DNA of 64,000 bases, from positions 1-64,000 of the forward strand of contig CALVMT010000033.1 of the NCBI GenBank assembly GCA_944347775.1, read 5' to 3'. Position 1 is the first letter of the stretch, and every line of letters starts with the position of its first letter. This document shows positions 16,535-24,359 of this stretch, piece by piece. A program made the translations under genes and the position numbers. The notes under the pieces were generated by a model. It was not told the DNA's origin, did no database searches, and saw only the letters and a list, made by a program, of their open reading frames with translations. This stretch comes from an uncultured Clostridia bacterium (GTDB taxonomy: Bacteria > Bacillota > Clostridia > Christensenellales > Christensenellaceae).

Positions 16535-17722
16535 TTAATCATCAACTTCCGAGCTGTAATCCTCGGAACGAATAGAAAGATTGCGTTTTTTCAGACGGGA
16601 ATATATGAATTGCCGCAAAATTGTATATAATACAGCAAACAAGGGAATGCCCAGTATTGTACCCGGTAAACCAAACAATCCACCACCCAGCAAAATAGCG
16701 AAGACAACCCAGAACTTGGTGAGTCCGGTAGATTCGCCAAGTATTTTTGGAGCAATAATATGAGCCTCGAGTTGCTGAATACAGATTGTAACAATCAGTA
16801 ATGTAAATGCATACGCCGGGGAAACGACAAATAGCAGAAGCATTGAAATCGCAGCACCAACTACAGGGCCAATATAGGGAATGATATCAGTAATGCCAAT
16901 AATCACACTGATAAGCGGCGTATAAGGTACCCGACAGATAGTCAATACAATAAAATGAAGTATACCGATAATCAACGCTTCCAATAAAACATTAGAGATA
17001 TATGCACTGAAAATTTCGTTACTTTCTCGGGTTAGTGCAATTGTATTATCGGCATATTTTTCATTAAACAATGCATAAACTACCTTTTTTGCCTGAGAAA
17101 TAAGTAGGTCTTTGGAAAGTAAAGTGTAAATACTGATGACAATAGCTAAGACAGCATTGCTGGCATAGGAAACAATCTTTGTCGCAATATCGATTCCGGC
17201 ATTTGCAATAACAGGTAAAATTGCCTCTAAATAAGTAAATGCTTTATCAAATAAATTGCTTAAAGAAACACCACCTTCAATTAATTCATCGGCATGAAGA
17301 TCATGTGCGATTTGCTGAAGCCAAGTATCTAAACTGGATAAATATTCAGGTAAATTTTCAGCAAAAACAGATATGCTGTAACTGATCTGAGGGACAAGGA
17401 TAGCCAGCAGAGCAAAAATAAACGCAATAAATAAAATATATACTGAAGCGATAGAAAGGCAGTTAATCAGTTTTTTACGCGGTTTTTTTGGCGTTTCTAA
17501 AAAACGGAACACTTTTCGTTTAAAAAATTTTGTTGGGCGATTCAGGATGTAGGCGATGGCAAAACCCCATAGAACGGGGTTTATGACCTCGATGAATTTC
17601 CCCAAAGTTTTTGTAATACCACTTAAATTAAGCAGGGTTATAACTGCTGCTGCAACCGCTGTCAAAACCAAAAAAGCATAAACGGCAATCGTGGTATATT
17701 TCCGATTCCAATCTATTTTCAT
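16535..17722 (-). CDS. AI-2E family transporter (YtvI/YdbI/PerM-like)
   Basis: This is a 395-residue polytopic membrane protein with the AI-2E/PerM family layout: N-terminal helices, a soluble segment at about 130-200 and a C-terminal helix cluster. The conserved regions IGITDIIPYIGPVVG, QLEAHIIAPKILG and GGGLFGLPGTILGIPL are present. Members include predicted permeases, E. coli TqsA and some Na+/H+ antiporters, so the substrate is not deducible. ATG at 17722 is chosen; TTG at 17740 would overlap the GGAG site. It lies 37 nt after the folate transporter gene and may share its THF-riboswitch-controlled transcript. Confidence 0.9.
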   Translation of the reverse strand: MKIDWNRKYTTIAVYAFLVLTAVAAAVITLLNLSGITKTLGKFIEVINPVLWGFAIAYILNRPTKFFKRKVFRFLETPKKPRKKLINCLSIASVYILFIAFIFALLAILVPQISYSISVFAENLPEYLSSLDTWLQQIAHDLHADELIEGGVSLSNLFDKAFTYLEAILPVIANAGIDIATKIVSYASNAVLAIVISIYTLLSKDLLISQAKKVVYALFNEKYADNTIALTRESNEIFSAYISNVLLEALIIGILHFIVLTICRVPYTPLISVIIGITDIIPYIGPVVGAAISMLLLFVVSPAYAFTLLIVTICIQQLEAHIIAPKILGESTGLTKFWVVFAILLGGGLFGLPGTILGIPLFAVLYTILRQFIYSRLKKRNLSIRSEDYSSEVDD

Positions 17723-17759
17723 TACAAAATAACACTCCAAAATAAGGTTCTGTTAAAAA

Positions 17760-18335
17760 TTATACCATATTTTGTTGATTTGTATGCACGCTAAGTTTAT
17801 TGAGTTTTTGGATTTTTAAAAAAGGCAAATAACGGTCTGAAGCTTTGGCCAATGTATAAATAAGAAAAATATGGACAGGTATCATGAAAAATGTAGAAAG
17901 TGCTCGAAACCAGGCAATTTGCGACGGCATAAAACCAAGAAAAATTAAAGCCAATGTATTTAAAATAAAGGAACACAGCGTTTGTGTTACAATAGTACAT
18001 ATACTGATTCGTAAAAGAGAGTGGCGTTGATGTTTGAGAAAGAATAAGCCGGGTAACAGACCGATGAGAATATTGGTAATGGTAAAAATTGGATTATAAC
18101 TTCCAAGGGGGCGAACCAAATAAACTAGAATATCAGTTAATCCACCGACCAGTCCGCCATAAACAGGCCCCAGTATGATACCAGAAAACATGATTGTAGT
18201 GGGAGAAAGATTAATGTCTTTAACCAGCCCGCCAAACATATCTACGGTAATGCCAAGGAATAATTTTAAGATGACAGAAATAGAAGTAAGTAGAGCAGCG
18301 AAAACAGTAAATTTGAGTTGATAGTGTTTGTTCAT
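17760..18335 (-). CDS. folT: ECF transporter S component, folate-specific (FolT)
   Basis: S components are small membrane proteins that bind a vitamin and work with the shared EcfA/EcfA'/EcfT module, which is not in this window. The 191-residue protein has about six helices. The conserved patch LSPTTIMFSGIILGPVYGGLVGGLTDIL, followed by PLGSYNPIFTITN, fits the FolT group. The assignment to folate is supported strongly by a tetrahydrofolate riboswitch in its leader. ATG at 18335 has a short AAAGGA site upstream. Confidence 0.9.
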   Translation of the reverse strand: MNKHYQLKFTVFAALLTSISVILKLFLGITVDMFGGLVKDINLSPTTIMFSGIILGPVYGGLVGGLTDILVYLVRPLGSYNPIFTITNILIGLLPGLFFLKHQRHSLLRISICTIVTQTLCSFILNTLALIFLGFMPSQIAWFRALSTFFMIPVHIFLIYTLAKASDRYLPFLKIQKLNKLSVHTNQQNMV

Positions 18336-18383
18336 ATATGATTCCTTTCAGGAATGACGCATAAAATTACTGCTTTTTCAATA

Positions 18384-18420
18384 AAAATAGGCACCGCAAT
18401 AAAAATAAACGGATGCCTTT
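18384..18420 (-). terminator. Riboswitch-linked intrinsic terminator
   Basis: On the minus strand AGGCA-T-CCG pairs with CGG-TGCCT, followed by ATTTTTATT. It lies between the THF aptamer and the folT start, so it is the likely expression platform for transcriptional control. Confidence 0.75.
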
Positions 18421-18430
18421 CATATTGATG

Positions 18431-18515
18431 GCAGCGGACGCGAGACTGGGGGCGAACAAGCGCTCTATATGGGCAACATCCCATCCCATATGATACCGCC
18501 GAATCTCTACTCTGC
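18431..18515 (-). ncRNA. Tetrahydrofolate (THF) riboswitch aptamer
   Basis: On the minus strand the RNA starts GCAGAGTAGA, contains GGGATGGGATGTTG in the middle and closes with CGTCCGCTGC. These match the conserved P1 strands, the GAGTAGA region and the GGGATG core of the folT-associated THF riboswitch. It lies about 95 nt upstream of the folT start with a terminator between. Known THF riboswitches repress folate uptake or synthesis when reduced folate is abundant. Confidence 0.92.
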
Positions 18516-18585
18516 GCATTCGGTTTTATTATAAAACAAACAAGACTGTAAGGCAATAAAAAAATAGAAAGAGAAATAATCGATA

Positions 18586-19089
18586 ATGAAACATGTTCTC
18601 TCCCGTCATGATACTCCAGAAAAATTAAGTGCGCGATATTTTTTACCTGTCTGTATGTTATATCGTGCCAATACGGGTAAAGTATGGCGACCAGGGCAAA
18701 TTTTATGGATTCCGCCAGTTGATTGGTGCGCATCTCGAAAATGTGGAGCTTGCAGGCAAACAAAAGAACCGATTTTCCATTACCGTGAATATGAGGTTGG
18801 GCATGGTGAAAAAATCTATGAAATTGCGCAAAAGTTTAAAACTTCGATGAGAGCAATTTTGTCGGAAAATAGATTGCAACGTCCGGAAGAAATTAAAGAA
18901 GGTATGGTATTAAAAATCCCGTGCTTAAATGATGGTTTTATGATATATTCATATCGTATGGCTGATACGCCTGAGGAAGTGGCACAGAAATTTTCCATGA
19001 CTAAAGAAGAACTTATCAGTTTAAATGAGGCTCAGGGAGGGATATACCCGGGCATGCAATTGGTGGTAAGAAAAAGAGGATCATCATGA
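18586..19089 (+). CDS. Triple-LysM protein without signal peptide
   Basis: This 167-residue protein is made of three LysM-like units: residues about 3-45 (SRHDTPEKLSARYFLPVCMLYRAN), 68-112 (YEVGHGEKIYEIAQKFKTS) and 118-162 (MADTPEEVAQKFSMTKEELI). LysM domains bind N-acetylglucosamine-containing polymers. No signal peptide or membrane helix is visible. In spore formers, signal-less LysM proteins are often spore coat or cortex proteins (SafA, SpoVID types), so a spore role is plausible but unproven. The first unit is followed by Cys-rich sequence (WCASRKCGACRQ). It overlaps the next gene by 4 bp (ATGA). Confidence 0.78.
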   Translation: MKHVLSRHDTPEKLSARYFLPVCMLYRANTGKVWRPGQILWIPPVDWCASRKCGACRQTKEPIFHYREYEVGHGEKIYEIAQKFKTSMRAILSENRLQRPEEIKEGMVLKIPCLNDGFMIYSYRMADTPEEVAQKFSMTKEELISLNEAQGGIYPGMQLVVRKRGSS

Positions 19090-20801
19090 AAAAAATCGTA
19101 TTGATCGGTATCAATGCAAAATATACTCATACAAATCCGGCAATCCGTTATTTGCAGCAATATTGTGCTGACCCTCGTGTAGAAATTGTTGAATACACGA
19201 TTAACATGGATGTCCAAGAGGTTTATGAGCAGATTACGGCTTTAAGAGCAGATGTTTATGGTTTTTCCGTATATATCTGGAATGTAAATTATGCTTATGC
19301 TTTGGCAGATAAGTTGCGTGCCAACAGTAATTCGCTTATTTTTATGGGAGGGCCGGAAGTAACCTATGATGTAAAAACTGCACTTAAACACTGTGATTAT
19401 GTAATTTTCGGGGAAGGCGAAAAAGCATTTGCACAGTTTGCACAGGCCTTTTTTTCCGGGGGAGATATAAGAAAAGTGCCTTCAGTTTGTTATATGGACG
19501 ACGGGATACTGCATTGCAATCCTCAGGCAGATTTTGTAGACTTGGATGAACTAAAACAACCCTATACTGATTTGGACAAACTAGACAAACGCTTGATTTA
19601 TTATGAATCATCCAGGGGATGCCCATTTTCCTGTGCCTACTGCCTTTCATCGGCAGAAAAACAGTTGCGATTTGCTTCTGTGCAGAAGGTGCGTACAGAT
19701 ATCCAAACTTTTGCACAGGCGGGAGTAATGAAAGTCAAATTTGTTGATCGGACATTTAATGCAGATGTAAAACGCGCAGCGCAAATCATACATGATATTA
19801 ATACATATGGGGGGAAGACGGAGTTCCACTTTGAAATTGCAGCAGATCTAATTGATCGTGAATTTTTACAGGAATTAGCACAGGCGAAAAAAGGAAAAAT
19901 ACAGTTGGAGATTGGTGTGCAATCGACTTACGAACCAACCTTGCAGGCAATACATAGAGTGCAGGATTTCTCATATATAAAAAAAGTTGTCGGAGAAATA
20001 CTCTCGCATGGCAATGTAACCGTGCATTTAGATTTAATCGCTGGACTTCCGCTTGAAGGGATGGCACAATTTAGGCAATCTTTTGATGATGTTATGGGTA
20101 TGGGTGCGCAAGCGGTACAGCTTGGTTTTTTGAAGTTACTTAAAGGTTCTCCGATGGAGCGGCTTGCCAAAATATATGGAATTGTCTGTTCACAAATAGC
20201 TCCTTACGAAGTGCAGTATACTGACGCCATTTCGATACAAGAGTTACAAGAGTTGCACGAAATTGAATATTTATTGGAACGAATCTATAATTCGGGGTTA
20301 TATTATCATACGACTCATCTGACGGCGCGGGCGGCAGGAAGTTATTATACTTTTTTTAATGCATTGAGAAAAAGATTGATACAAAAAGAAATAGAAGTTA
20401 AGCAATTAAATGAACAACAGCTGGCGTTGCTGTTATGGGATCAAATGGAAGAATATGAGCAGTGCGAACTTTTACGGGAAACGATTCGTTTAGACTGGTT
20501 TTTGCGGAAACGGCGGGCGCATATGCCTAAAACGTTGGAAAAACATGAAGACTGGCAAAAGCTTTTTTATAGGCATATGCCGGAAATTTTAGCAAAGAAA
20601 ATGCCGAAGGCCAAGCGTCCATGGCATTATTCGCGAATAGAAAAATTTAGTTTTGATATTTTATCTTATTTGCGGACAGGCAAACTTATGCCTGGTGAAT
20701 ATATTTATTTTTTTGATTATACTGGAGGGAAAACGCCGGACATAGTAGTTGTGCAACAAAATGGGGAGAGATTTATTTGCCAAAACGAAAAAAAACAGTA
20801 G
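19086..20801 (+). CDS. B12-binding domain radical SAM protein with DUF4080
   Basis: This 571-residue protein has an N-terminal cobalamin-binding-like domain (GINAKYTHTNPAIRYL, then FMGGPEVTYDV and VIFGEGEKAF). The radical SAM core has the CPFSCAYC cluster (Cys179, Cys183, Cys186) and a C-terminal region of the DUF4080 type ending at about 565. Such enzymes bind a 4Fe-4S cluster and S-adenosylmethionine; many members methylate unreactive carbons, but the substrate here is unknown. It is translationally coupled to the LysM protein upstream, an uncommon pairing. Confidence 0.88.
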   Translation: MKKIVLIGINAKYTHTNPAIRYLQQYCADPRVEIVEYTINMDVQEVYEQITALRADVYGFSVYIWNVNYAYALADKLRANSNSLIFMGGPEVTYDVKTALKHCDYVIFGEGEKAFAQFAQAFFSGGDIRKVPSVCYMDDGILHCNPQADFVDLDELKQPYTDLDKLDKRLIYYESSRGCPFSCAYCLSSAEKQLRFASVQKVRTDIQTFAQAGVMKVKFVDRTFNADVKRAAQIIHDINTYGGKTEFHFEIAADLIDREFLQELAQAKKGKIQLEIGVQSTYEPTLQAIHRVQDFSYIKKVVGEILSHGNVTVHLDLIAGLPLEGMAQFRQSFDDVMGMGAQAVQLGFLKLLKGSPMERLAKIYGIVCSQIAPYEVQYTDAISIQELQELHEIEYLLERIYNSGLYYHTTHLTARAAGSYYTFFNALRKRLIQKEIEVKQLNEQQLALLLWDQMEEYEQCELLRETIRLDWFLRKRRAHMPKTLEKHEDWQKLFYRHMPEILAKKMPKAKRPWHYSRIEKFSFDILSYLRTGKLMPGEYIYFFDYTGGKTPDIVVVQQNGERFICQNEKKQ

Positions 20802-20823
20802 GGGCGGTAAATGCTTAAATAGA

Positions 20824-20859
20824 TAAAAAAGAAAGGCTCGGAATAAAACCGGGCCTTTC
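20824..20859. terminator. Terminator between converging genes
   Basis: An 11-bp stem (20831-20841 with 20849-20859, one G-T pair) has an A6 tract on its left. It is strong for the minus-strand gene and moderate for the plus-strand one. Two more hairpins follow in the same gap: 20887-20894 with 20900-20907, and 20930-20937 with 20941-20948. Confidence 0.75.
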
Positions 20860-20958
20860 TCATATAGAGGAAAAATGAAACGGGAAATTGATGCGTTTTG
20901 CATCAATCCTATTATGACCGTATAAAACGTTTTTATACATTGAAATTTAAATTTTTTT

Positions 20959-21588
20959 TTATTTTTTTCGCCCGCTTTTTTTGAATTGAACAATTATCCC
21001 AGCAATAGATAGAAGAAGTGTAGCTCCTAAAAGATAAGATATCGAATGGGAAAAAAACAGATGCAATTGCGTAAATGTTGTTTGTAACGACTGATTTAAG
21101 GAAAATACGCTGAAGCCTATCTGCGAAAAAACGGTGATTAAGTATCCGCCGTGTAAACTGAGTAAGAGTGCTCCGCAAATAGAGGTTGATAGGATGAGCA
21201 GTATTTTTTTATAGCTAATAGATAAAGCGCCTGCTGCAAATCCTAAAGCAAACAGAATAATCAATCCCACTGTACTGAATAAGGGAATTTCAAATGAATA
21301 ACAAAGGATAACTCCCGCAGAGAAACCTAATCCTGCTCCGGCGGCAAACATTGCGATTTTGTAAAGCATATACGTGAGGCCAGAAACAAATAAGCCAACA
21401 AGGATGTAGATAATGTTTTTGGTTACAGCACTTAGCCCAATAGAGGAAAGCAAAAAATAGCTAGCTAAAAAGCCGGCAATAAAAGCATAAGCAGAAACTA
21501 ATAACCGGATATGCCGATAGCCAAAAAAACATAATATAAAAGCTAATGCAATTTGCAATAGAATAAAGACTGCGAATAAATCAAACAT
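20959..21588 (-). CDS. Polytopic membrane protein, possibly DUF4203-like
   Basis: The 209-residue product is almost entirely hydrophobic, with about six to seven transmembrane helices and Gly/Ala-rich helix packing motifs (YKIAMFAAGAGLGFSAG). It ends in a basic tail (KKSGRKK). Its pattern resembles the DUF4203/TMEM198 group, but this is by eye and weak. No enzymatic motif is visible. It is transcribed alone on the minus strand, between the radical SAM gene and the TauE pair. Confidence 0.6.
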   Translation of the reverse strand: MFDLFAVFILLQIALAFILCFFGYRHIRLLVSAYAFIAGFLASYFLLSSIGLSAVTKNIIYILVGLFVSGLTYMLYKIAMFAAGAGLGFSAGVILCYSFEIPLFSTVGLIILFALGFAAGALSISYKKILLILSTSICGALLLSLHGGYLITVFSQIGFSVFSLNQSLQTTFTQLHLFFSHSISYLLGATLLLSIAGIIVQFKKSGRKK

Positions 21589-21681
21589 GAAAATATACCT
21601 CAGGCAAAAAAATTAGTTTTATTATAATAAATTTTTATAAAGAAGTAAATAAAACATATTATTCGGGAAAAGCTATATGAT

Positions 21682-22050
21682 ATGAAAAAACAGAGTAAAA
21701 AATTATGGATTAAAATAGTATGCGGATTGGGTATTGGGATGGTTAATGGCTTTTTTGGTTCCGGAGGAGGAGTAATTGCAGTAGAAGCAATGCTACGTCT
21801 TCATATATCGGAAAAACATGCGCATGCTTCGGCAATTCTTGCTATTTTGCCACTTAGTATAGCTAGTGCAGTTATATATTTTTTGAATGGATATGTTCCA
21901 CTGGGCAAAGAAACATGGTTATTGTTTGCGGGTGGAGCGGCAGGCGGACTTTTGGGCGCCTTACTTCTTGATAAGCTCCCCGCTAAATGGATTAATATGC
22001 TGTTTACTCTTCTTATTTTAATTTCCGGTTTTCGCATGTTATTTGCATAA
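21682..22050 (+). CDS. Half-size TauE/SafE family membrane protein, first half
   Basis: This 122-residue protein has about four helices and the TauE/SafE signature GMVNGFFGSGGGVIAVEAML near its N-terminus. Full-length family members (about 240-270 residues, eight helices) contain two such halves; here they are separate genes. The family transports sulfur-containing or other organic anions, with substrate often unknown. The ribosome-binding site is weak. The second half starts 27 nt downstream, so a hetero-oligomer is likely. Confidence 0.85.
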   Translation: MKKQSKKLWIKIVCGLGIGMVNGFFGSGGGVIAVEAMLRLHISEKHAHASAILAILPLSIASAVIYFLNGYVPLGKETWLLFAGGAAGGLLGALLLDKLPAKWINMLFTLLILISGFRMLFA

Positions 22051-22077
22051 CATAAATAGAAAAGAGGGTTGTTATTC

Positions 22078-22470
22078 ATGTGGTATTTGGTCGCGGGAAT
22101 TGTATTTGGACTAATTGGAGGGATGGGTATGGGCGGAGGTGTTATTCTCATTCCTATTCTTACTTGGTTTTTAGGTGCTTCTCAACATGAAGCACAAGGG
22201 CTAAATCTGCTGTGCTTTCTACCAATGTCTATTTTTGCGCTCGCAATGCACTTAAAAAAGAAACAGGTTAACCTTCGTCTGGCGCTAGTACTTGCTTTAT
22301 CTGGGTTAGCCGGCTCCTTAGGAGGGGCATATCTTGCATCGATTTTTGAAAGTGATATTTTAAGCAGATTATTTGGCGGTTTTCTTGTCGGTCTGGGCTT
22401 GTGGAGAATATATCAATTTATAATAACACTAAAAAAAGTAAAGTTGACAAATAAAAAACATGGTTTTTAA
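22078..22470 (+). CDS. Half-size TauE/SafE family membrane protein, second half
   Basis: This 130-residue protein has the matching half-signature GIVFGLIGGMGMGGGVILIPIL and about four helices. ATG at 22078 is chosen because AGAGGG lies about 10 nt upstream; an in-frame TTG at 22069 touches that site. Both halves keep the Gly-rich motif, so each looks functional rather than a broken fragment of one gene. The stop codon sits in the loop of the terminator hairpin. Confidence 0.85.
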   Translation: MWYLVAGIVFGLIGGMGMGGGVILIPILTWFLGASQHEAQGLNLLCFLPMSIFALAMHLKKKQVNLRLALVLALSGLAGSLGGAYLASIFESDILSRLFGGFLVGLGLWRIYQFIITLKKVKLTNKKHGF

Positions 22471-22485
22471 CCCATGTTTTTTATT
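22453..22485 (+). terminator. Intrinsic terminator overlapping the TauE gene end
   Basis: An 11-bp stem (22453-22463 with 22472-22482) is followed by T residues. Its left arm is coding sequence and the stop codon is in the loop. Confidence 0.83.
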
Positions 22486-22619
22486 TTGGTAAGCAGATAT
22501 TTAAATCTATTTTATGGCGAGTTTAATTCAAAATGAGATTTTATTGCTTGTTATAGAAAGACAATTAAAGTGTTGAAATAAAACAGAAAAATACGTATGA
22601 TAAAAATAAAAAAGGAAAA

Positions 22620-23204
22620 ATGAAAATGAAGTTGATTCTTGCTTCGGCATCACCCAGAAGGATTGAATTATTACGGCTTATAACCTCAGAATTTATGGTA
22701 ATTGCTGCAGATATAAATGAAAAAATAGAACAAAGCAATTGCGTCGATCGAGTACAACAATTAGCCTTACGAAAGGCTGAGGCAATAGGATTACGGCCGG
22801 ATACTATAATTATTGGCGCTGACACTTTAGTATATGCACAGGGTGAAATTTTAGGTAAACCCAAAGATTCGCAGGATGCAGCTCGTATGCTTCGGTTGTT
22901 AAGCGGTCGTATGCATCAGGTATATACTGGAGTTGCATTGTTGAGCGAAACATCGCGCCACATATTTTATGAAGAAACAAAGGTTTATTTTTCTTCGATT
23001 TCAGAGCATGAATTGCAGGAATATTTAACATTTGCAAAATATCGGGATAAAGCAGGAGGGTATGCGATTCAGTCGGAAGCGGCAAAATTTATTACACGGA
23101 TTGAAGGATGTTATTATAATGTAATGGGTTTTCCGGTAAGCAGAGTGTATCAAGCTTTGAAAGGAATGCATTTTGAAGGAGGAAATAAAGGAATATTAGA
23201 TTAA
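22620..23204 (+). CDS. maf: Maf-family nucleoside triphosphate pyrophosphatase
   Basis: Maf proteins hydrolyse non-canonical or pyrimidine nucleotides (dTTP/UTP/pseudo-UTP) to monophosphates and have been linked to septum control. The 194-residue product has the N-terminal ILASASPRRIELL loop, IIGADTLVYAQGEILGKPKD and DKAGGYAIQ, all Maf signatures. Its place just before mreBCD is the common Firmicutes arrangement. ATG at 22620 or 22626 would both fit the AAAGGA site. Confidence 0.95.
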   Translation: MKMKLILASASPRRIELLRLITSEFMVIAADINEKIEQSNCVDRVQQLALRKAEAIGLRPDTIIIGADTLVYAQGEILGKPKDSQDAARMLRLLSGRMHQVYTGVALLSETSRHIFYEETKVYFSSISEHELQEYLTFAKYRDKAGGYAIQSEAAKFITRIEGCYYNVMGFPVSRVYQALKGMHFEGGNKGILD

Positions 23205-23210
23205 ATGCAT

Positions 23211-23242
23211 CCATATGTATAGAGTAAAAATATAACATATGG
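23211..23242 (+). promoter_or_regulatory. Hairpin just upstream of mreB
   Basis: CCATATGT (23211-23218) and ACATATGG (23235-23242) form a perfect 8-bp stem with a 16-nt A-rich loop. Its 3' arm overlaps the only G-rich stretch available as mreB ribosome-binding site, so it could limit mreB translation. This is inference. Confidence 0.35.
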
Positions 23243-23253
23243 GATGAACGAAT

Positions 23254-24264
23254 TTGACAAAACTTTTTTTAAAAGAAATTGGTGTAGACATGGGATCTGC
23301 ACATACACGTATTGGTTCTTTGGAACAGGGTTTGATTTTATGTGAACCGACAGTTGCAGCAATACAGATTGATTCAGGCCAACCCATTGCTGCGGGTATT
23401 GCCGCTATTGAGTTGATTAAATATGCGCCGGAACGTTATCGTAGCATATATCCGGTAAAAAACGGGTTAATTTCTGATTGTATGCTGGTTTCTTATATTT
23501 TAAGAAAGTTGCTTCGCAAGGCTTGTGTAGGCATGGGCGGTCTGATGCACTCACTCGAGGGAACTTTCAGCGTTCCTTGCGGGCTTGGGGATCAAGACTA
23601 TATGGCTTGGGAGTATTGTGCAGCGATGGCAGGGATTCGAAAAGTACAGTTTGTAGAAGAGTCTTTAGCCGCAGCTTTAAGCGAAGGTTGGGATGTATAT
23701 AAACCTTATGGGAGAATGGCAATCAGTTTAGGCGCGGGAGATATCCGAGCTGCGGTAATGAGTTTTTCCGGTATATCAGCTTATCATCAAAGAAAAACAG
23801 GAGGAACATATCTCGATGGCTTGATTGTCAGATATATTGCTGATACATATGGTTTACAGATTAATATGCTGGCTGCGGAACAGATTAAACAAGCTTTATC
23901 TATACAGGATACAACTGAGCAAAGTATCCATATTTTCGGCAAACAGCAGGAAGGAAACAAAATAGAGGAAGTTTATTTACATCCTGCGGAGTTTGCAGGA
24001 GTATTGCAGCTTATTTATAAAGAAATTTTAGAAATAATTTTAGAACTGTTTAAAGAAATTTCCCCGGAACTTCTTGGTGATATTTCGCAGGATGGTATTT
24101 TGCTTTATGGAGGCAATGCTCTATTATATGGATTAAAAAGTTATTTGGAGGAAAAAACGGGTCTTACGATTCAGATTGCAAGCTCTCCGTTTGAAGCAGT
24201 GTTGAGGGGTGTCTGTATGGCGAAATATTGGGATGAAAAACCATCACAGAGCTGGATGGCTTAG
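23254..24264 (+). CDS. mreB: Divergent rod-shape protein MreB
   Basis: MreB is the bacterial actin that organises lateral cell-wall synthesis. The 336-residue protein has the family frame: GVDMGSAHTRIGSL as phosphate-1, PVKNGLISD, EESLAAALSEG, and GILLYGGNALLYGL as the adenosine region. It is strongly divergent: where MreB normally has DIGGGT (phosphate-2), this protein has SLGAGDI, with the key Asp replaced by Ser. ATP hydrolysis may be impaired. The start is TTG at 23254 with only a weak ribosome-binding site. Position before mreC-mreD supports the name. Confidence 0.85.
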   Translation: MTKLFLKEIGVDMGSAHTRIGSLEQGLILCEPTVAAIQIDSGQPIAAGIAAIELIKYAPERYRSIYPVKNGLISDCMLVSYILRKLLRKACVGMGGLMHSLEGTFSVPCGLGDQDYMAWEYCAAMAGIRKVQFVEESLAAALSEGWDVYKPYGRMAISLGAGDIRAAVMSFSGISAYHQRKTGGTYLDGLIVRYIADTYGLQINMLAAEQIKQALSIQDTTEQSIHIFGKQQEGNKIEEVYLHPAEFAGVLQLIYKEILEIILELFKEISPELLGDISQDGILLYGGNALLYGLKSYLEEKTGLTIQIASSPFEAVLRGVCMAKYWDEKPSQSWMA

Positions 24265-24297
24265 TGTAAAGTTTAAAAATAAGTTACGCTTATATGG

Positions 24298-24343
24298 CTG
24301 GCAAGAAAAAAGATGTATGATATAATGTCATATATCTTTTTTT
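24298..24343 (+). terminator. mreB-mreC spacer: terminator hairpin with embedded promoter
   Basis: A 15-bp A+T-rich stem (24306-24320 with 24328-24342, one G-T pair) ends in T residues. Its loop carries TATAAT (24321-24326) with an upstream TG (extended -10), and CTGGCA (24298-24303) stands 17 bp upstream as a -35. Both a terminator and an mreC promoter can be read in the same 46 bp. Which one operates is not decidable by eye. Confidence 0.55.
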
Positions 24344-24359
24344 ATTGGAGAATGAGCAA

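Noticed and set aside
18332..18763. 143-codon minus-strand frame across the THF riboswitch
   Set aside because: It runs through the aptamer and terminator and overlaps the LysM gene. The riboswitch explains this region.
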